Shown piece after piece: positions 1 to 7,804 of a stretch of 43,802 nt of DNA (position 1 is its first letter; each line of letters opens with the position of its first letter). This stretch comes from JAOUEA01 sp035550775. Lineage in GTDB: Bacteria; Actinomycetota; UBA4738; HRBIN12. Below the pieces are notes generated by a model. The model did not search any database and was not told the DNA's origin. It worked only from the letters and a program-made list of their open reading frames with translations. Made by a program: the position numbers and the translations under genes. The DNA lies in the NCBI GenBank assembly GCA_035550775.1, contig DASZOO010000160.1, positions 1-43,802 of the forward strand. The letters are read 5' to 3'.

Positions 1-54
1 CACGACCGGCTCGTGTTGATCCCCGATGGGGTGACGACGGGATCGGGTCCGTGA
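1..54 (+). CDS. C-terminal end of an upstream gene (partial, uncertain)
   Basis: Frame 1 is open from the window edge and ends at a TGA at 52-54, giving the tail HDRLVLIPDGVTTGSGP. The stop overlaps the GTG start of the next gene as GTGA, a common arrangement for coupled genes in an operon. Seventeen residues are too few to name a family. The frame of the next gene is also open to the window edge, so this assignment is tentative. Confidence 0.3.
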   Translation, partial: HDRLVLIPDGVTTGSGP

Positions 55-392
55 GCCCGGACCTCGATGCGATCCGCACGGATCTCGAGCGCGACCTGCA
101 GGCACTGCAGCACGAGTTGAGCAGCCTGACCGAGGTGAGCCGTGACCCTGCCGCCACGATCGGGTTCGGCAAGCGCGTCGGAGAGGGCACGACCGAGGCC
201 ATCGGGCGCATCGAGCGCGTCGGCCAGGCCGACGTGCTGGCCGCGAAGCTCGGGGACGTCCGTCGCGCGCTGGAGAAGCTCGACGAGGCGACCTACGGCA
301 CCTGCGATCGGTGCGGCGCGTCGATCCCCGACGAGCGACTGGAAGCGCGGCCGTCCTCGGTGCTGTGCGTTCGTTGTCGCGTGGAGTCATGA
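51..392 (+). CDS. DksA/TraR-family C4 zinc-finger protein
   Basis: A 113-residue protein with a helical, probably coiled-coil N-terminal half and a C-terminal zinc finger typical of the TraR/DksA family: the stretch LDEATYGTCDRCG is followed by IPDERLEARP and a closing CVRC, so all four zinc cysteines are present. Members of this family can bind in the secondary channel of RNA polymerase. The acidic DxxDxA tip of classical DksA is not seen between the helices, so a true ppGpp cofactor role is doubtful. The GTG start overlaps the stop of the preceding frame (GTGA). The frame remains open upstream, so an earlier start outside the window cannot be excluded. Confidence 0.8.
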   Translation: MSPDLDAIRTDLERDLQALQHELSSLTEVSRDPAATIGFGKRVGEGTTEAIGRIERVGQADVLAAKLGDVRRALEKLDEATYGTCDRCGASIPDERLEARPSSVLCVRCRVES

Positions 393-396
393 AGCC

Positions 397-413
397 CGGA
401 CCCCCCGGGTCCG
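397..413 (+). terminator. Small perfect inverted repeat after the zinc-finger gene
   Basis: CGGACCC and GGGTCCG are separated by CCC, forming a perfect 7-bp stem just after the stop at 392. There is no T-tract. It abuts the -35 box of the MMPL promoter, so it could be a weak terminator or an operator; the sequence does not decide. Confidence 0.4.
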
Positions 414-414
414 C

Positions 415-444
415 TTGACCCCGCTCGAACCTGCCTCCTAGGGT
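415..444 (+). promoter_or_regulatory. Candidate promoter of the MMPL transporter gene
   Basis: TTGACC (415-420) and TAGGGT (439-444) are 18 bp apart. The predicted start of transcription near 451 leaves a leader of about 40 nt containing the purine-rich ribosome site AAGGGGGG before the ATG at 490. Confidence 0.5.
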
Positions 445-489
445 TGGACCGCCCGCCCGTGAGGGCCGCGGCGGGATGAAGGGGGGCCG

Positions 490-3450
490 ATGGCCCGGCT
501 GCTGTATCGGATCGGGGGATCCGCCGCGCGCCATCGGTTCGTCGCGCTCGGCGTCTGGCTCGTGATCGTCGTCGCGGCGGTGGGGTCGGTGCAGGTGCTC
601 GGGGCGAAGACGAACAACTCGCTCACGTTGCCCGGCACCGACAGCCAGGCCGCGTTCGATCTTCTCGCGGCGAAGTTCCCGCCACAGCAGAACGGTTCCA
701 GCCCGTTCGTCTTCCAGGTCGACGAGGGGACGTTGTCCGACGACCGGTACAAGCCCGCGGTCGACGCGACCTTCCGAGCGATCAAGTCCTCCCCGCAGGT
801 CTACAGCGTGCTCAACCCGGTGGGGAAGAACGCCGAGGTCGCGGGCATCATCTCCGACGACGGCAAGACCGGGTCGATGCCGGTCGTGCTCGACGTCGGA
901 ACCGGGTTCATCACGACCGAGCTCGCCGACGACGTGCTGGCGGCGACCGAGCCCGCGCGCAAGGCGGGCATCGACGTGGCCGTCGGAGGACCCATCGGCA
1001 GCGTGCTGTCCACCCCCGATACCGCGACGAGCGAGCGGGTCGGCAACATCTCGGCGATGGTGATCCTGGCGATCGTGTTCGGGAGCCTCATCGCGATGGG
1101 GCTCCCGATCGTGAGCGCGGCGTTCGGGCTGGCGATCTCGGTCTCGGTGATCGGACTGCTGGGTCACCTCGTCTCGGTGCCGACGGTCGCGCCGACGCTC
1201 GCCACGATGGTCGGGCTCGGGGTCGGCATCGACTACGCGTTGTTCCTCATGACGAAGCACCTGGAGCAGCTCGACGAGGGGGTGGAGATACGGGAGTCGA
1301 TCGCCCGGTCGGTGGCCTCGTCGGGGAGCGCCGTGGTGTTCGCGGGCAGCACGGTCGTGATCGCGCTCGCCTCCCTGGCGGTGGCCGGCATCCCTTTGGT
1401 GACGACGCTGGGGTTCGCCTCGGCCATCGCCGTGTTCACGGCCGTCTGCACCTCGATCACGCTCCTGCCGGCGATCCTCTCGCTCGTCGGCCACGGGGTA
1501 CAGCGTCTGCGGTTGCCGTCGTTCCTTCGGATGAAGCCCCGTCCCGCGGGTGCGCGCCGCTGGGACGCTTGGGCTCGGTGGGTCGTCGGGCATCCGTGGG
1601 CCGCTCTGGCGCTCTCGCTCGCGATCCTGCTCCCGTTGATCGTGCCGCTGTTCCAGCTGGAGCTGGGCCAGCCCGACGTCGGCGTGACCCCGACGTCAAC
1701 CACACAGCGACAGGCCTACGACATGCTGACCGAGGGGTTCGGCGTCGGGTACAACGGACCGCTCGTGCTCGCGCTGGACCTCGATCCGAAGGCGACGCCG
1801 AGCGCGGCCTACACGAAGAAGTACGACCGAGCCACCTCGCTGCAGCGAGAGCTCGAGCAGGAACAGCAGCGCCTCGAGCGTCAGCAGGCCGAGCTCGAGC
1901 GACAGCAGGCGGCCCTAGAGGCTCAGCAGCGGGAGCTCGAGCGTGAGGGAGCGGTGCTGGAACGTCAGCAGGCGTCCCTCGAACGTCAAGCAGCCGCGCT
2001 GGAGGCCGAGCAGGCCGCGCTGCGCTCCCGTGCCGAAGCGCTCGAGCGGAGCATCCGAGCGACCGCGCGCCGGATCGCTCCGCTGGCGGCTCGTCTGGGG
2101 TTCATCGAGGCTCGAGAGCGCCGCATCGAGCAGCTCATCGAGCAGACGACCGACCCGGATCGCCTGCGCCGTCTCGAGCGCCGCCTCGCGTTCTTGGAGC
2201 AGAAGGAGGCGAGCGTGCGGGGCTGGCTCGAACCCCTCGTTGCCCGGGAACGCCGGCTGATCCAGCGTGGGATCGGGCTCGCACGTCAGGCGGAGGACCT
2301 GCGGGCGGAGGCTTCGGCGCTGGAGCGGGAGGCCGATGCGCTGGAACGGCAGGGTGCCCGCCTGCAGGAGCAGGCCGCCGAGCTGCGGCGGGAGGGCAAC
2401 GACCTGCGAGCACAGGCGAACGAGCTGCAGACCGAGGCCGACACGGCGAAGGCGCAGGAGCGGAAGGCCAAGCAGCTGCAGCGAGAGCTGACCACGATGC
2501 TGACGCAGGCCGGCGGCGATCCTCGCGGCACCGACCCCCGCATCGTCGCCATCCAGGACGGTGTGGGGGCGGTTCCCGAGGTCGTGGCCGTCTCGCCACC
2601 GCTGATCAACGACCGCGGGGACGCGGTGGTCATGAGCGCCATCCCGTTGCGCGCCCCGTCGTCGGACGCCACCGCGAGGCTGGTCACGACGCTCCGCGAC
2701 GACACGTTGCCGGGGCTCACGAGCGACGACGGGGTCACGGCACACGTCGGCGGCACGACCGCCACCAACGTGGACCTGGCTCGGAAGATCTCCTCGCGGA
2801 TGGCCATCGTCGTGGCCACCGTGCTGTTGCTCAGCTTCCTGCTGCTGATGGTCGCCTTCCGGTCCTTGCTGGTGCCGGTGCAGGCCGCGCTGACCAACCT
2901 CCTCTCGGTGGGCGCCGCCCTGGGCGTGCTGACCGCGGTGTTCCAGTGGGGATGGGGTCTCTCCTTGATCGGGCTCGACGCCCCGCGGGGAACGGTTCCG
3001 ATCGCCAGCTACGTGCCGCTGATGATGTTCGCCGTGTTGTTCGGGCTCTCGATGGACTACGAGGTGTTCATGGTGAGCCGCATCGCTCAGCACCACGCCG
3101 AGGGCGAGGATCCGCGCTCGGCCGTGACCTCCGGCCTCGGTGCCGCCGGGCACGTGGTGACCGCCGCCGCGCTGATCATGATCCTGGTCTTCGCCAGCTT
3201 CATCCTCAACGGCGACCCCACGATCAAGCAGTTCGGCGTCGGGCTGTCGGTCGCCGTCCTGCTCGCGGGGGCGATGGTGGTGTTGCTGGCACCGGCGCTG
3301 CTCGCGCTCTTCGGACAGGCGATGTTCCGGTTGCCGTCACTCCTCGGGCGGATCCTGCCTCGGATCGACGTCGAGGGGGGGATCGAGCCCGACGAGGGAG
3401 CCGAACCGTCGTCGGTGCCCGGGGTCGCACCGGCCCCCGGGGGGCGGTGA
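490..3450 (+). CDS. MMPL/RND-family membrane transporter with long coiled-coil insertion
   Basis: A 986-residue RND-superfamily exporter of the MMPL type. TM1 lies near residues 16-36. A first extracytoplasmic domain precedes TM2-6, which carry GLGVGIDYALF near residue 248. TM7 is near 372-392. A second extracytoplasmic domain precedes TM8-12, which carry FGLSMDYEVFMVSRI near residue 856. The two Asp-Tyr motifs match the proton-relay positions of the family. Domain 2 is interrupted from about residue 450 to 672 by strongly heptadic helix (RLERQQA-type repeats), broken near 553 by TTDPDRL, which suggests an antiparallel coiled-coil hairpin. Long coiled coils at this site are known from mycobacterial MmpL4/MmpL5-type proteins. 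The substrate is unknown; lipids or drugs are typical of the family. The start is supported by the ribosome site AAGGGGGG just upstream. Confidence 0.9.
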   Translation: MARLLYRIGGSAARHRFVALGVWLVIVVAAVGSVQVLGAKTNNSLTLPGTDSQAAFDLLAAKFPPQQNGSSPFVFQVDEGTLSDDRYKPAVDATFRAIKSSPQVYSVLNPVGKNAEVAGIISDDGKTGSMPVVLDVGTGFITTELADDVLAATEPARKAGIDVAVGGPIGSVLSTPDTATSERVGNISAMVILAIVFGSLIAMGLPIVSAAFGLAISVSVIGLLGHLVSVPTVAPTLATMVGLGVGIDYALFLMTKHLEQLDEGVEIRESIARSVASSGSAVVFAGSTVVIALASLAVAGIPLVTTLGFASAIAVFTAVCTSITLLPAILSLVGHGVQRLRLPSFLRMKPRPAGARRWDAWARWVVGHPWAALALSLAILLPLIVPLFQLELGQPDVGVTPTSTTQRQAYDMLTEGFGVGYNGPLVLALDLDPKATPSAAYTKKYDRATSLQRELEQEQQRLERQQAELERQQAALEAQQRELEREGAVLERQQASLERQAAALEAEQAALRSRAEALERSIRATARRIAPLAARLGFIEARERRIEQLIEQTTDPDRLRRLERRLAFLEQKEASVRGWLEPLVARERRLIQRGIGLARQAEDLRAEASALEREADALERQGARLQEQAAELRREGNDLRAQANELQTEADTAKAQERKAKQLQRELTTMLTQAGGDPRGTDPRIVAIQDGVGAVPEVVAVSPPLINDRGDAVVMSAIPLRAPSSDATARLVTTLRDDTLPGLTSDDGVTAHVGGTTATNVDLARKISSRMAIVVATVLLLSFLLLMVAFRSLLVPVQAALTNLLSVGAALGVLTAVFQWGWGLSLIGLDAPRGTVPIASYVPLMMFAVLFGLSMDYEVFMVSRIAQHHAEGEDPRSAVTSGLGAAGHVVTAAALIMILVFASFILNGDPTIKQFGVGLSVAVLLAGAMVVLLAPALLALFGQAMFRLPSLLGRILPRIDVEGGIEPDEGAEPSSVPGVAPAPGGR
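1870..2058 (+). repeat. Nine degenerate 21-bp tandem units encoding coiled-coil heptads
   Basis: Within the MMPL gene, codons 461-523 fall into nine 21-bp units encoding heptads such as RLERQQA, ELERQQA, ALEAQQR, VLERQQA and ALEAEQA. A second run of about eight similar heptads (SALEREA, DALERQG, NDLRAQA) covers codons 602-657. The regular unit length suggests growth by in-frame duplication. Confidence 0.8.
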
Positions 3451-3472
3451 TCGCCACGGTTCGCTCGGAGGA

Positions 3473-5422
3473 TCAGCGCAGCGGCGGCGGACCGCTGGGC
3501 GCGACGGCGTCCGCTCGCACGATGTGCATGAGCGCATTGATCTGGGCGAGGTGCGTGAACGCCTGCGGGAAGTTCCCCCAATGGCGGCCGGTGCGCGGAT
3601 CGATCTCCTCGGCGTACAGACCCAGCGGGCTCGCGAACGAGAGCATCCGCTCGCACAGGTCCCGGGCGCGCTCGATCTCGCCGATCTCCACGAGCGCCGA
3701 GACGAGCCAGAACGAACAGATCGCGAACGTGGCCTCTTCGCCGTCGAGACCGTCGTCGATCTCCTCGACGCGATAGCGCAGCACGAGTCCATCGAGGGTG
3801 AGCTCGTCGGCGATCGCGAGGACCGTGGCGCGGATCCGCGGGTCGTCGGCCGGCAGGAACCGCATCAGCGGGGCGAGCAGGAGCGAGGCGTCGAGCGCGT
3901 CCGAGCCGTAGACCTGCGTCAGCACCCCGCGGCCGTCGACGCCGTGTTCCAGCACATCGGCCTTGATCAACTCGGCTTCGGCGGCCCACCGTGCCGCGAG
4001 ATCGGGCTTGTCGAGCACCTCCGCGAGCCTCGCGCCGCGATCGCAGGCGACCCAGCACATGATCTTCGACGACACGAAGTGCTGGGGCGAACCACGCATC
4101 TCCCAGATGCCGTGATCGGGGCCCCGCCAATGCTCCACGGCTTCCTCGACCTGACGCTCCAGACCCGCCCATGAGCGGCCGGTGAGGAACTCCCCCGAAC
4201 GCATGTGCAGGTAGACGCTGTCGAGCAAGGCTCCCCACACGTCGTGCTGGCGTTGGTCGTGCGCGCCGTTGCCGATGCGGACCGGCCGTGCCTGCTCGTA
4301 TCCGGTGAGATGGTCGAGGGTCCGCTCCGTGAGGACCTTCTCGCCGCCCACGCCGTACATGACCTGGAGCGCCGATCCATCCTTGAACTGGTCCTCGATG
4401 AAGTAGAAGAAGCTGTTCGCCTCGAAGTCGAATCCCAGCGTGTATAGGCCCCACAGGGCGAACGTCGCGTCACGGACCCAGCTGTAGCGGTAGTCCCAGT
4501 TCCGTTCTCCGCCGGGAGCTTCGGGCAACGACGTGGTCGGCGCCGCGATCAAGGCTCCCGTCGGCGCGTAGGTGAGTCCCTTCAGCGTGAGCGCCGCCCG
4601 CTGGAGATGTGAGCGCCACGGGTGATCGGGGAACTCGCCCATGTTCAGCCAGGCGCGCCAGAAGTCGGCCGTCTCGTAGACCTGTTGCCAGGCTTCGTGC
4701 GCATCGGCCGGTAGACCCCGCTCGTCCCCGCTCCAGCTGAGCGCGGCGAACGCCGATTCCCCGTCGTTCAGGCGCGTGAACGCGACGGCCGCCCGCCCCT
4801 CGAGGCCGAGCCGCATGTCGGTGGTGAGCCGCAGCGCGGGGTCGTGCTCGCCCCCCCGCGCGATCGCCTCCGTCCACCCGGGGCCCGCGTACTCCCAGCG
4901 AGCGTCGTTGCGCCCGTAGTCGAAGACGGGCTCGCAGTTCAGCATGAGGTCGACCTGACCCTGGGCGCACCGGACGACGCGCAGGAGCATGTGCTCGGCT
5001 CGGTAGTCGCCCGGTGGCCGGCGGTAGCCCTCGGGACGCTCGTCATCGCGCCACGGTCCCATCACGAGCGCGTCCCGCACGATCAGCCAGCCGGTGCGGG
5101 TCTGCCACGTGGTCTCGAGCACGTTCGTGCCCGGCATGTACCGGCGTCCGGCGGGCACGAGCAGCTCGGCGGGCCCGAGGCGGAAGGCCCCCGCCGACCG
5201 GTCGAGGATGGCGCCGAAGATGCTGGGGCTGTCGGGCCGAGGGGCGCAGAGCCACTCGACGCTGCCGCTCGGACCGACGAGCGCGGTGACCTCACGGTCG
5301 CTCAGGAAGCCGTACTCGGCGATCGGCGGGAACGGGCTCTGGGTGCTCTGCAGCGGGGCGACCGACCCCCCCGGGGGCGGGTGCGCGGAACCCGGCAACG
5401 GCACGACGTTGGCCTCGCTCAC
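3473..5422 (-). CDS. GH15 glycoside hydrolase (trehalase or glucoamylase type)
   Basis: A 649-residue enzyme of glycoside hydrolase family 15, an inverting (alpha/alpha)6-barrel family that includes bacterial glucoamylases and the mycobacterial-type alpha,alpha-trehalase. Visible family motifs: RNWDYRYSWVRDA near residue 309, GIWEMRG with the likely acid Glu near 441, and EEATFAICSFW with the likely base Glu near 562-563. There is no signal peptide, so it is cytoplasmic. It diverges from otsB and lies beside otsA, which favours turnover of trehalose or a related alpha-glucan; a glucoamylase role cannot be excluded. The GTG start lies 8 bp after TACACT, implying a leaderless mRNA. It converges with the MMPL gene, 22 bp apart. 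Confidence 0.85.
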   Translation of the reverse strand: MSEANVVPLPGSAHPPPGGSVAPLQSTQSPFPPIAEYGFLSDREVTALVGPSGSVEWLCAPRPDSPSIFGAILDRSAGAFRLGPAELLVPAGRRYMPGTNVLETTWQTRTGWLIVRDALVMGPWRDDERPEGYRRPPGDYRAEHMLLRVVRCAQGQVDLMLNCEPVFDYGRNDARWEYAGPGWTEAIARGGEHDPALRLTTDMRLGLEGRAAVAFTRLNDGESAFAALSWSGDERGLPADAHEAWQQVYETADFWRAWLNMGEFPDHPWRSHLQRAALTLKGLTYAPTGALIAAPTTSLPEAPGGERNWDYRYSWVRDATFALWGLYTLGFDFEANSFFYFIEDQFKDGSALQVMYGVGGEKVLTERTLDHLTGYEQARPVRIGNGAHDQRQHDVWGALLDSVYLHMRSGEFLTGRSWAGLERQVEEAVEHWRGPDHGIWEMRGSPQHFVSSKIMCWVACDRGARLAEVLDKPDLAARWAAEAELIKADVLEHGVDGRGVLTQVYGSDALDASLLLAPLMRFLPADDPRIRATVLAIADELTLDGLVLRYRVEEIDDGLDGEEATFAICSFWLVSALVEIGEIERARDLCERMLSFASPLGLYAEEIDPRTGRHWGNFPQAFTHLAQINALMHIVRADAVAPSGPPPLR

Positions 5423-5430
5423 GGGAGGCG

Positions 5431-5462
5431 AGTGTAGCCGTATGCCGCGCGAACACTAGGAT
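5431..5462. promoter_or_regulatory. Divergent leaderless promoters of GH15 and otsB
   Basis: On the minus strand TACACT (5431-5436) precedes the GH15 GTG by 8 bp. On the plus strand TAGGAT (5457-5462) precedes the otsB ATG by 6 bp. Both spacings put transcription start at or next to the first codon. No clear -35 box is seen for either. Confidence 0.6.
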
Positions 5463-5468
5463 TTCCGC

Positions 5469-6197
5469 ATGGATCGTCTCAGGCCGCTCCGCAGCGAGGA
5501 AGGACGCGTCGGCGTGTTGCTGGACTTCGACGGCACGCTGAGTCCGATCGTGGCCAAGCCCGAGCTCGCTCGCATCCGCGAGGGCGCCCGCGACGCGATC
5601 CAGCGCCTGGTCGGCCGGTATGCCGTGGTCGCGATCGTGTCCGGCCGCACGCCCGGGGAGCTGCGCGACCTCGTCGGCGTCGAGGGGGTTCGTCTGGCCG
5701 GCCTGTACGGCCTGGCCGACGAGGCCGCTCCGCTGGGCGACGACGTGCTCGATGCGGTGCGGGAGGTCGCCGCACGGACGCAGGGCGCTCGGGTCGAGCC
5801 CAAGGGCGGCTCCGTCGCCGTGCACTTCCGGGCGGCCGACGACCCGACGGTGGCTCGCGACGAGCTGGAGCGCGGGCTCGCACGGGTCGCGGAGGCCTCT
5901 GGACTGGCCCTGCTGCCGGGGAAGATGGTGGTCGAGCTCGTGCCCGCCGGTCGTCCGCTCAAGGAGGGAGCCGTCGAGCGCATCGTCGCGGACGAACGGC
6001 TCGACGCCGTCCTCTACGCGGGCGACGACACGGCGGACCTCCGCGCGTTCGAAGCGCTGGACCGTCTCGCCGAGCGCGGTGTCCGCACCGTCAAGGTCGC
6101 GGTGCACGGACGCGAGACGCCGAGCGAGCTGAGCGACGCGGCCGACGTCGTCGTGGACGGGCCGGCGGGCTTGGTCACCCTGCTCCGCGGGCTCTGA
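5469..6197 (+). CDS. otsB: Trehalose-6-phosphate phosphatase
   Basis: A 242-residue HAD-superfamily phosphatase of the trehalose-phosphatase family, removing phosphate from trehalose 6-phosphate to release trehalose. Motif I is LLDFDGTLSP, with nucleophile Asp19 and Asp21. IVSGRTPGEL matches the motif II region. PKGGSVAVHFR is typical of the family's cap. AGDDTADLRAFE supplies the late Mg-binding acids. Length is normal for OtsB. It lies between the divergent GH15 gene and the convergent otsA, completing a compact trehalose locus. The ATG is 6 bp after TAGGAT, indicating leaderless transcription and fixing the start. Confidence 0.92.
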   Translation: MDRLRPLRSEEGRVGVLLDFDGTLSPIVAKPELARIREGARDAIQRLVGRYAVVAIVSGRTPGELRDLVGVEGVRLAGLYGLADEAAPLGDDVLDAVREVAARTQGARVEPKGGSVAVHFRAADDPTVARDELERGLARVAEASGLALLPGKMVVELVPAGRPLKEGAVERIVADERLDAVLYAGDDTADLRAFEALDRLAERGVRTVKVAVHGRETPSELSDAADVVVDGPAGLVTLLRGL

Positions 6198-6202
6198 ATC
6201 GA

Positions 6203-6220
6203 GCGATCGGGAACGATCGC
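6203..6220. terminator. Hairpin between convergent otsB and otsA
   Basis: GCGATCG and CGATCGC pair perfectly over 7 bp around a GGAA loop, between the stops of two convergent genes. There is no T-tract, as is common in GC-rich actinobacteria. Its placement suits a bidirectional terminator. Confidence 0.55.
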
Positions 6221-6239
6221 AGGCCGGCCGGTGCGGGCG

Positions 6240-7718
6240 TCACGACCGCCGCCGACGTGGCGGGCGCACCTGGTCGACGGCCTCGAGCTGGTCGGCGAGC
6301 CAGTTGGCCGGGGTATGCGCCTGCACCGTGCGCGAGAGCCCTCGGGCTCGCCGCGCGCGGTCCTCGTCGGGCATCTCGAGGGCCTCGCGGATCACCCCGG
6401 CGGTCTCGGCGAGGTCGAACGGGTTCACGCCGAGCGCCTGGCGGCCGAGTCGGTTGAACGCGCCCGCGTTCCTGGAGAGCACGAGCACGCCGTCACGGCG
6501 ATTCACGAGCGGGCCCTCCATCGCGACGAGGTTCATGCCGTCGTAGGTCGGGTTCACGAACAGCACGTCGTACAGGTCGTAGGCGGCGACGGCGAAGGCG
6601 TAGTCCTCCTGGACGCGGACCTCGATCGGTTGCCAGCCTTTCCTGCCGAACTCGGCGTTGATGCGCTCCGCCTCGGCCAGGCACTCCTCGCCGTAGTTCT
6701 GGTACTCGGGGACGTCCTCGCGCGAGGGGCTCAACAAGCAGAGGAAGCGCACCGACCCGGCCCAGGACGGGTTCCGTCGCAGGAAGAGCTCGAAGGCGAG
6801 GAACCCGCGCAGGATGTTCTTCGACGGTTCCAGCCGGTCGACGCGCAGCACGATCTTCGAGTCGCCCGCCCAGGCAGCGAGCTCATCGCGGACCTGGTCG
6901 GCCTCGGGCCGGTTGGCCGTCTCACGGAGCGGCTCGGCGCTGACCGCGACCGGGAACGGTCGGACGGCGGCCGTGCGGCCGTCGATCTGGAGGCGTCCAC
7001 CGCGCAGCACCCGCAGATCGGGCAGGCTGCGCGCCGACAGCAGGTAGTTCTCGGCCCATCCCTTGGCCTGGAACCCGAGCACGTCCGCGCCGGCCATGCC
7101 GCGCAACAGCGAGGTCCGCATCGTGACCGGCAGCACGCGCAGGTACGTGGCGCCCGCGAACGGCGTGTGGGAGAAGTGCACGATCTTCGCCTCGGGGACG
7201 AGCTCCCGCAGCATGCTCGGCACGAGGCACAGGTGGTAGTCCTGGATCAGGTAGACGGGGTCGTTGTCGGCTTCCTGGGCGAGCGCTTGGGCGAACGCGC
7301 GATTGGCGTCGACGAAATCGTTCCACGCCTCCTGCGTGCCGTCGTCGAACATCGGCGAGCGCGGTATGTCCCACAGGTTGTGGTGCGCCATCCACAGGAT
7401 GCGGTTGGACACCTCGTTGTAGTACCCCTCGTACCGGTCGGGTGGGATCACCACGTAGCGCATGCGCTGGTGGGACTCCGAGGTCACGGTGCGCCCTTTG
7501 AGCGCGACGGAGCGGTCGCCGTCGGTCATCGCGGCCGAGACCCAGGTCGTGTCGTCGCGGTAGAAGACGCCGGAGAGCGCCGTGACGAGCCCGCCGGTCC
7601 CCCGGCGCGGAGTCAGTCGTCCTCGGTCGTCGCGATCGAAGCTGACCGGCCCGCGGTTCGAGGCGACCACGATCGGCGATTCGATCGCGCTGGCCCCGCC
7701 GGTTCCCCTCGAAGACAT
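6240..7718 (-). CDS. otsA: Trehalose-6-phosphate synthase (GT20)
   Basis: A 492-residue glycosyltransferase family 20 enzyme joining glucose from a nucleotide sugar to glucose 6-phosphate. Motifs in order: VVASNRGPVSF at the N-terminus, GTGGLVTAL, HFSHTPF with the family His, RVDRLEPSKNILRGF with the phosphate-binding Arg/Lys region, and NPTYDGMNLVAMEG in the nucleotide-sugar site. It feeds otsB, which is convergent. The frame is open far upstream, but the ATG at 7718 is chosen because the conserved N-terminal strand begins shortly after it and TACACT lies 7 bp before it (leaderless). Related GT20 enzymes that make other glucosides cannot be fully excluded. Confidence 0.92.
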   Translation of the reverse strand: MSSRGTGGASAIESPIVVASNRGPVSFDRDDRGRLTPRRGTGGLVTALSGVFYRDDTTWVSAAMTDGDRSVALKGRTVTSESHQRMRYVVIPPDRYEGYYNEVSNRILWMAHHNLWDIPRSPMFDDGTQEAWNDFVDANRAFAQALAQEADNDPVYLIQDYHLCLVPSMLRELVPEAKIVHFSHTPFAGATYLRVLPVTMRTSLLRGMAGADVLGFQAKGWAENYLLSARSLPDLRVLRGGRLQIDGRTAAVRPFPVAVSAEPLRETANRPEADQVRDELAAWAGDSKIVLRVDRLEPSKNILRGFLAFELFLRRNPSWAGSVRFLCLLSPSREDVPEYQNYGEECLAEAERINAEFGRKGWQPIEVRVQEDYAFAVAAYDLYDVLFVNPTYDGMNLVAMEGPLVNRRDGVLVLSRNAGAFNRLGRQALGVNPFDLAETAGVIREALEMPDEDRARRARGLSRTVQAHTPANWLADQLEAVDQVRPPRRRRS

Positions 7719-7725
7719 CGCCCGC

Positions 7726-7731
7726 AGTGTA
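7726..7731 (-). promoter_or_regulatory. -10 box of otsA (leaderless)
   Basis: TACACT on the minus strand, 7 bp before the otsA ATG. The same hexamer precedes the GH15 gene. No good -35 is visible. Confidence 0.55.
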
Positions 7732-7804
7732 TCCGGCCGACTCGCTCGGGCGGCATCCGGCGTCTGCGGCGGACGTGCCCGACGGAACCGGCTGCCGACG
7801 CCCG

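Noticed and set aside
1870..2058. The 21-bp periodic repeats as a CRISPR or satellite array
   Set aside because: Units are degenerate, contiguous without spacers, in frame, and encode coiled-coil heptads.
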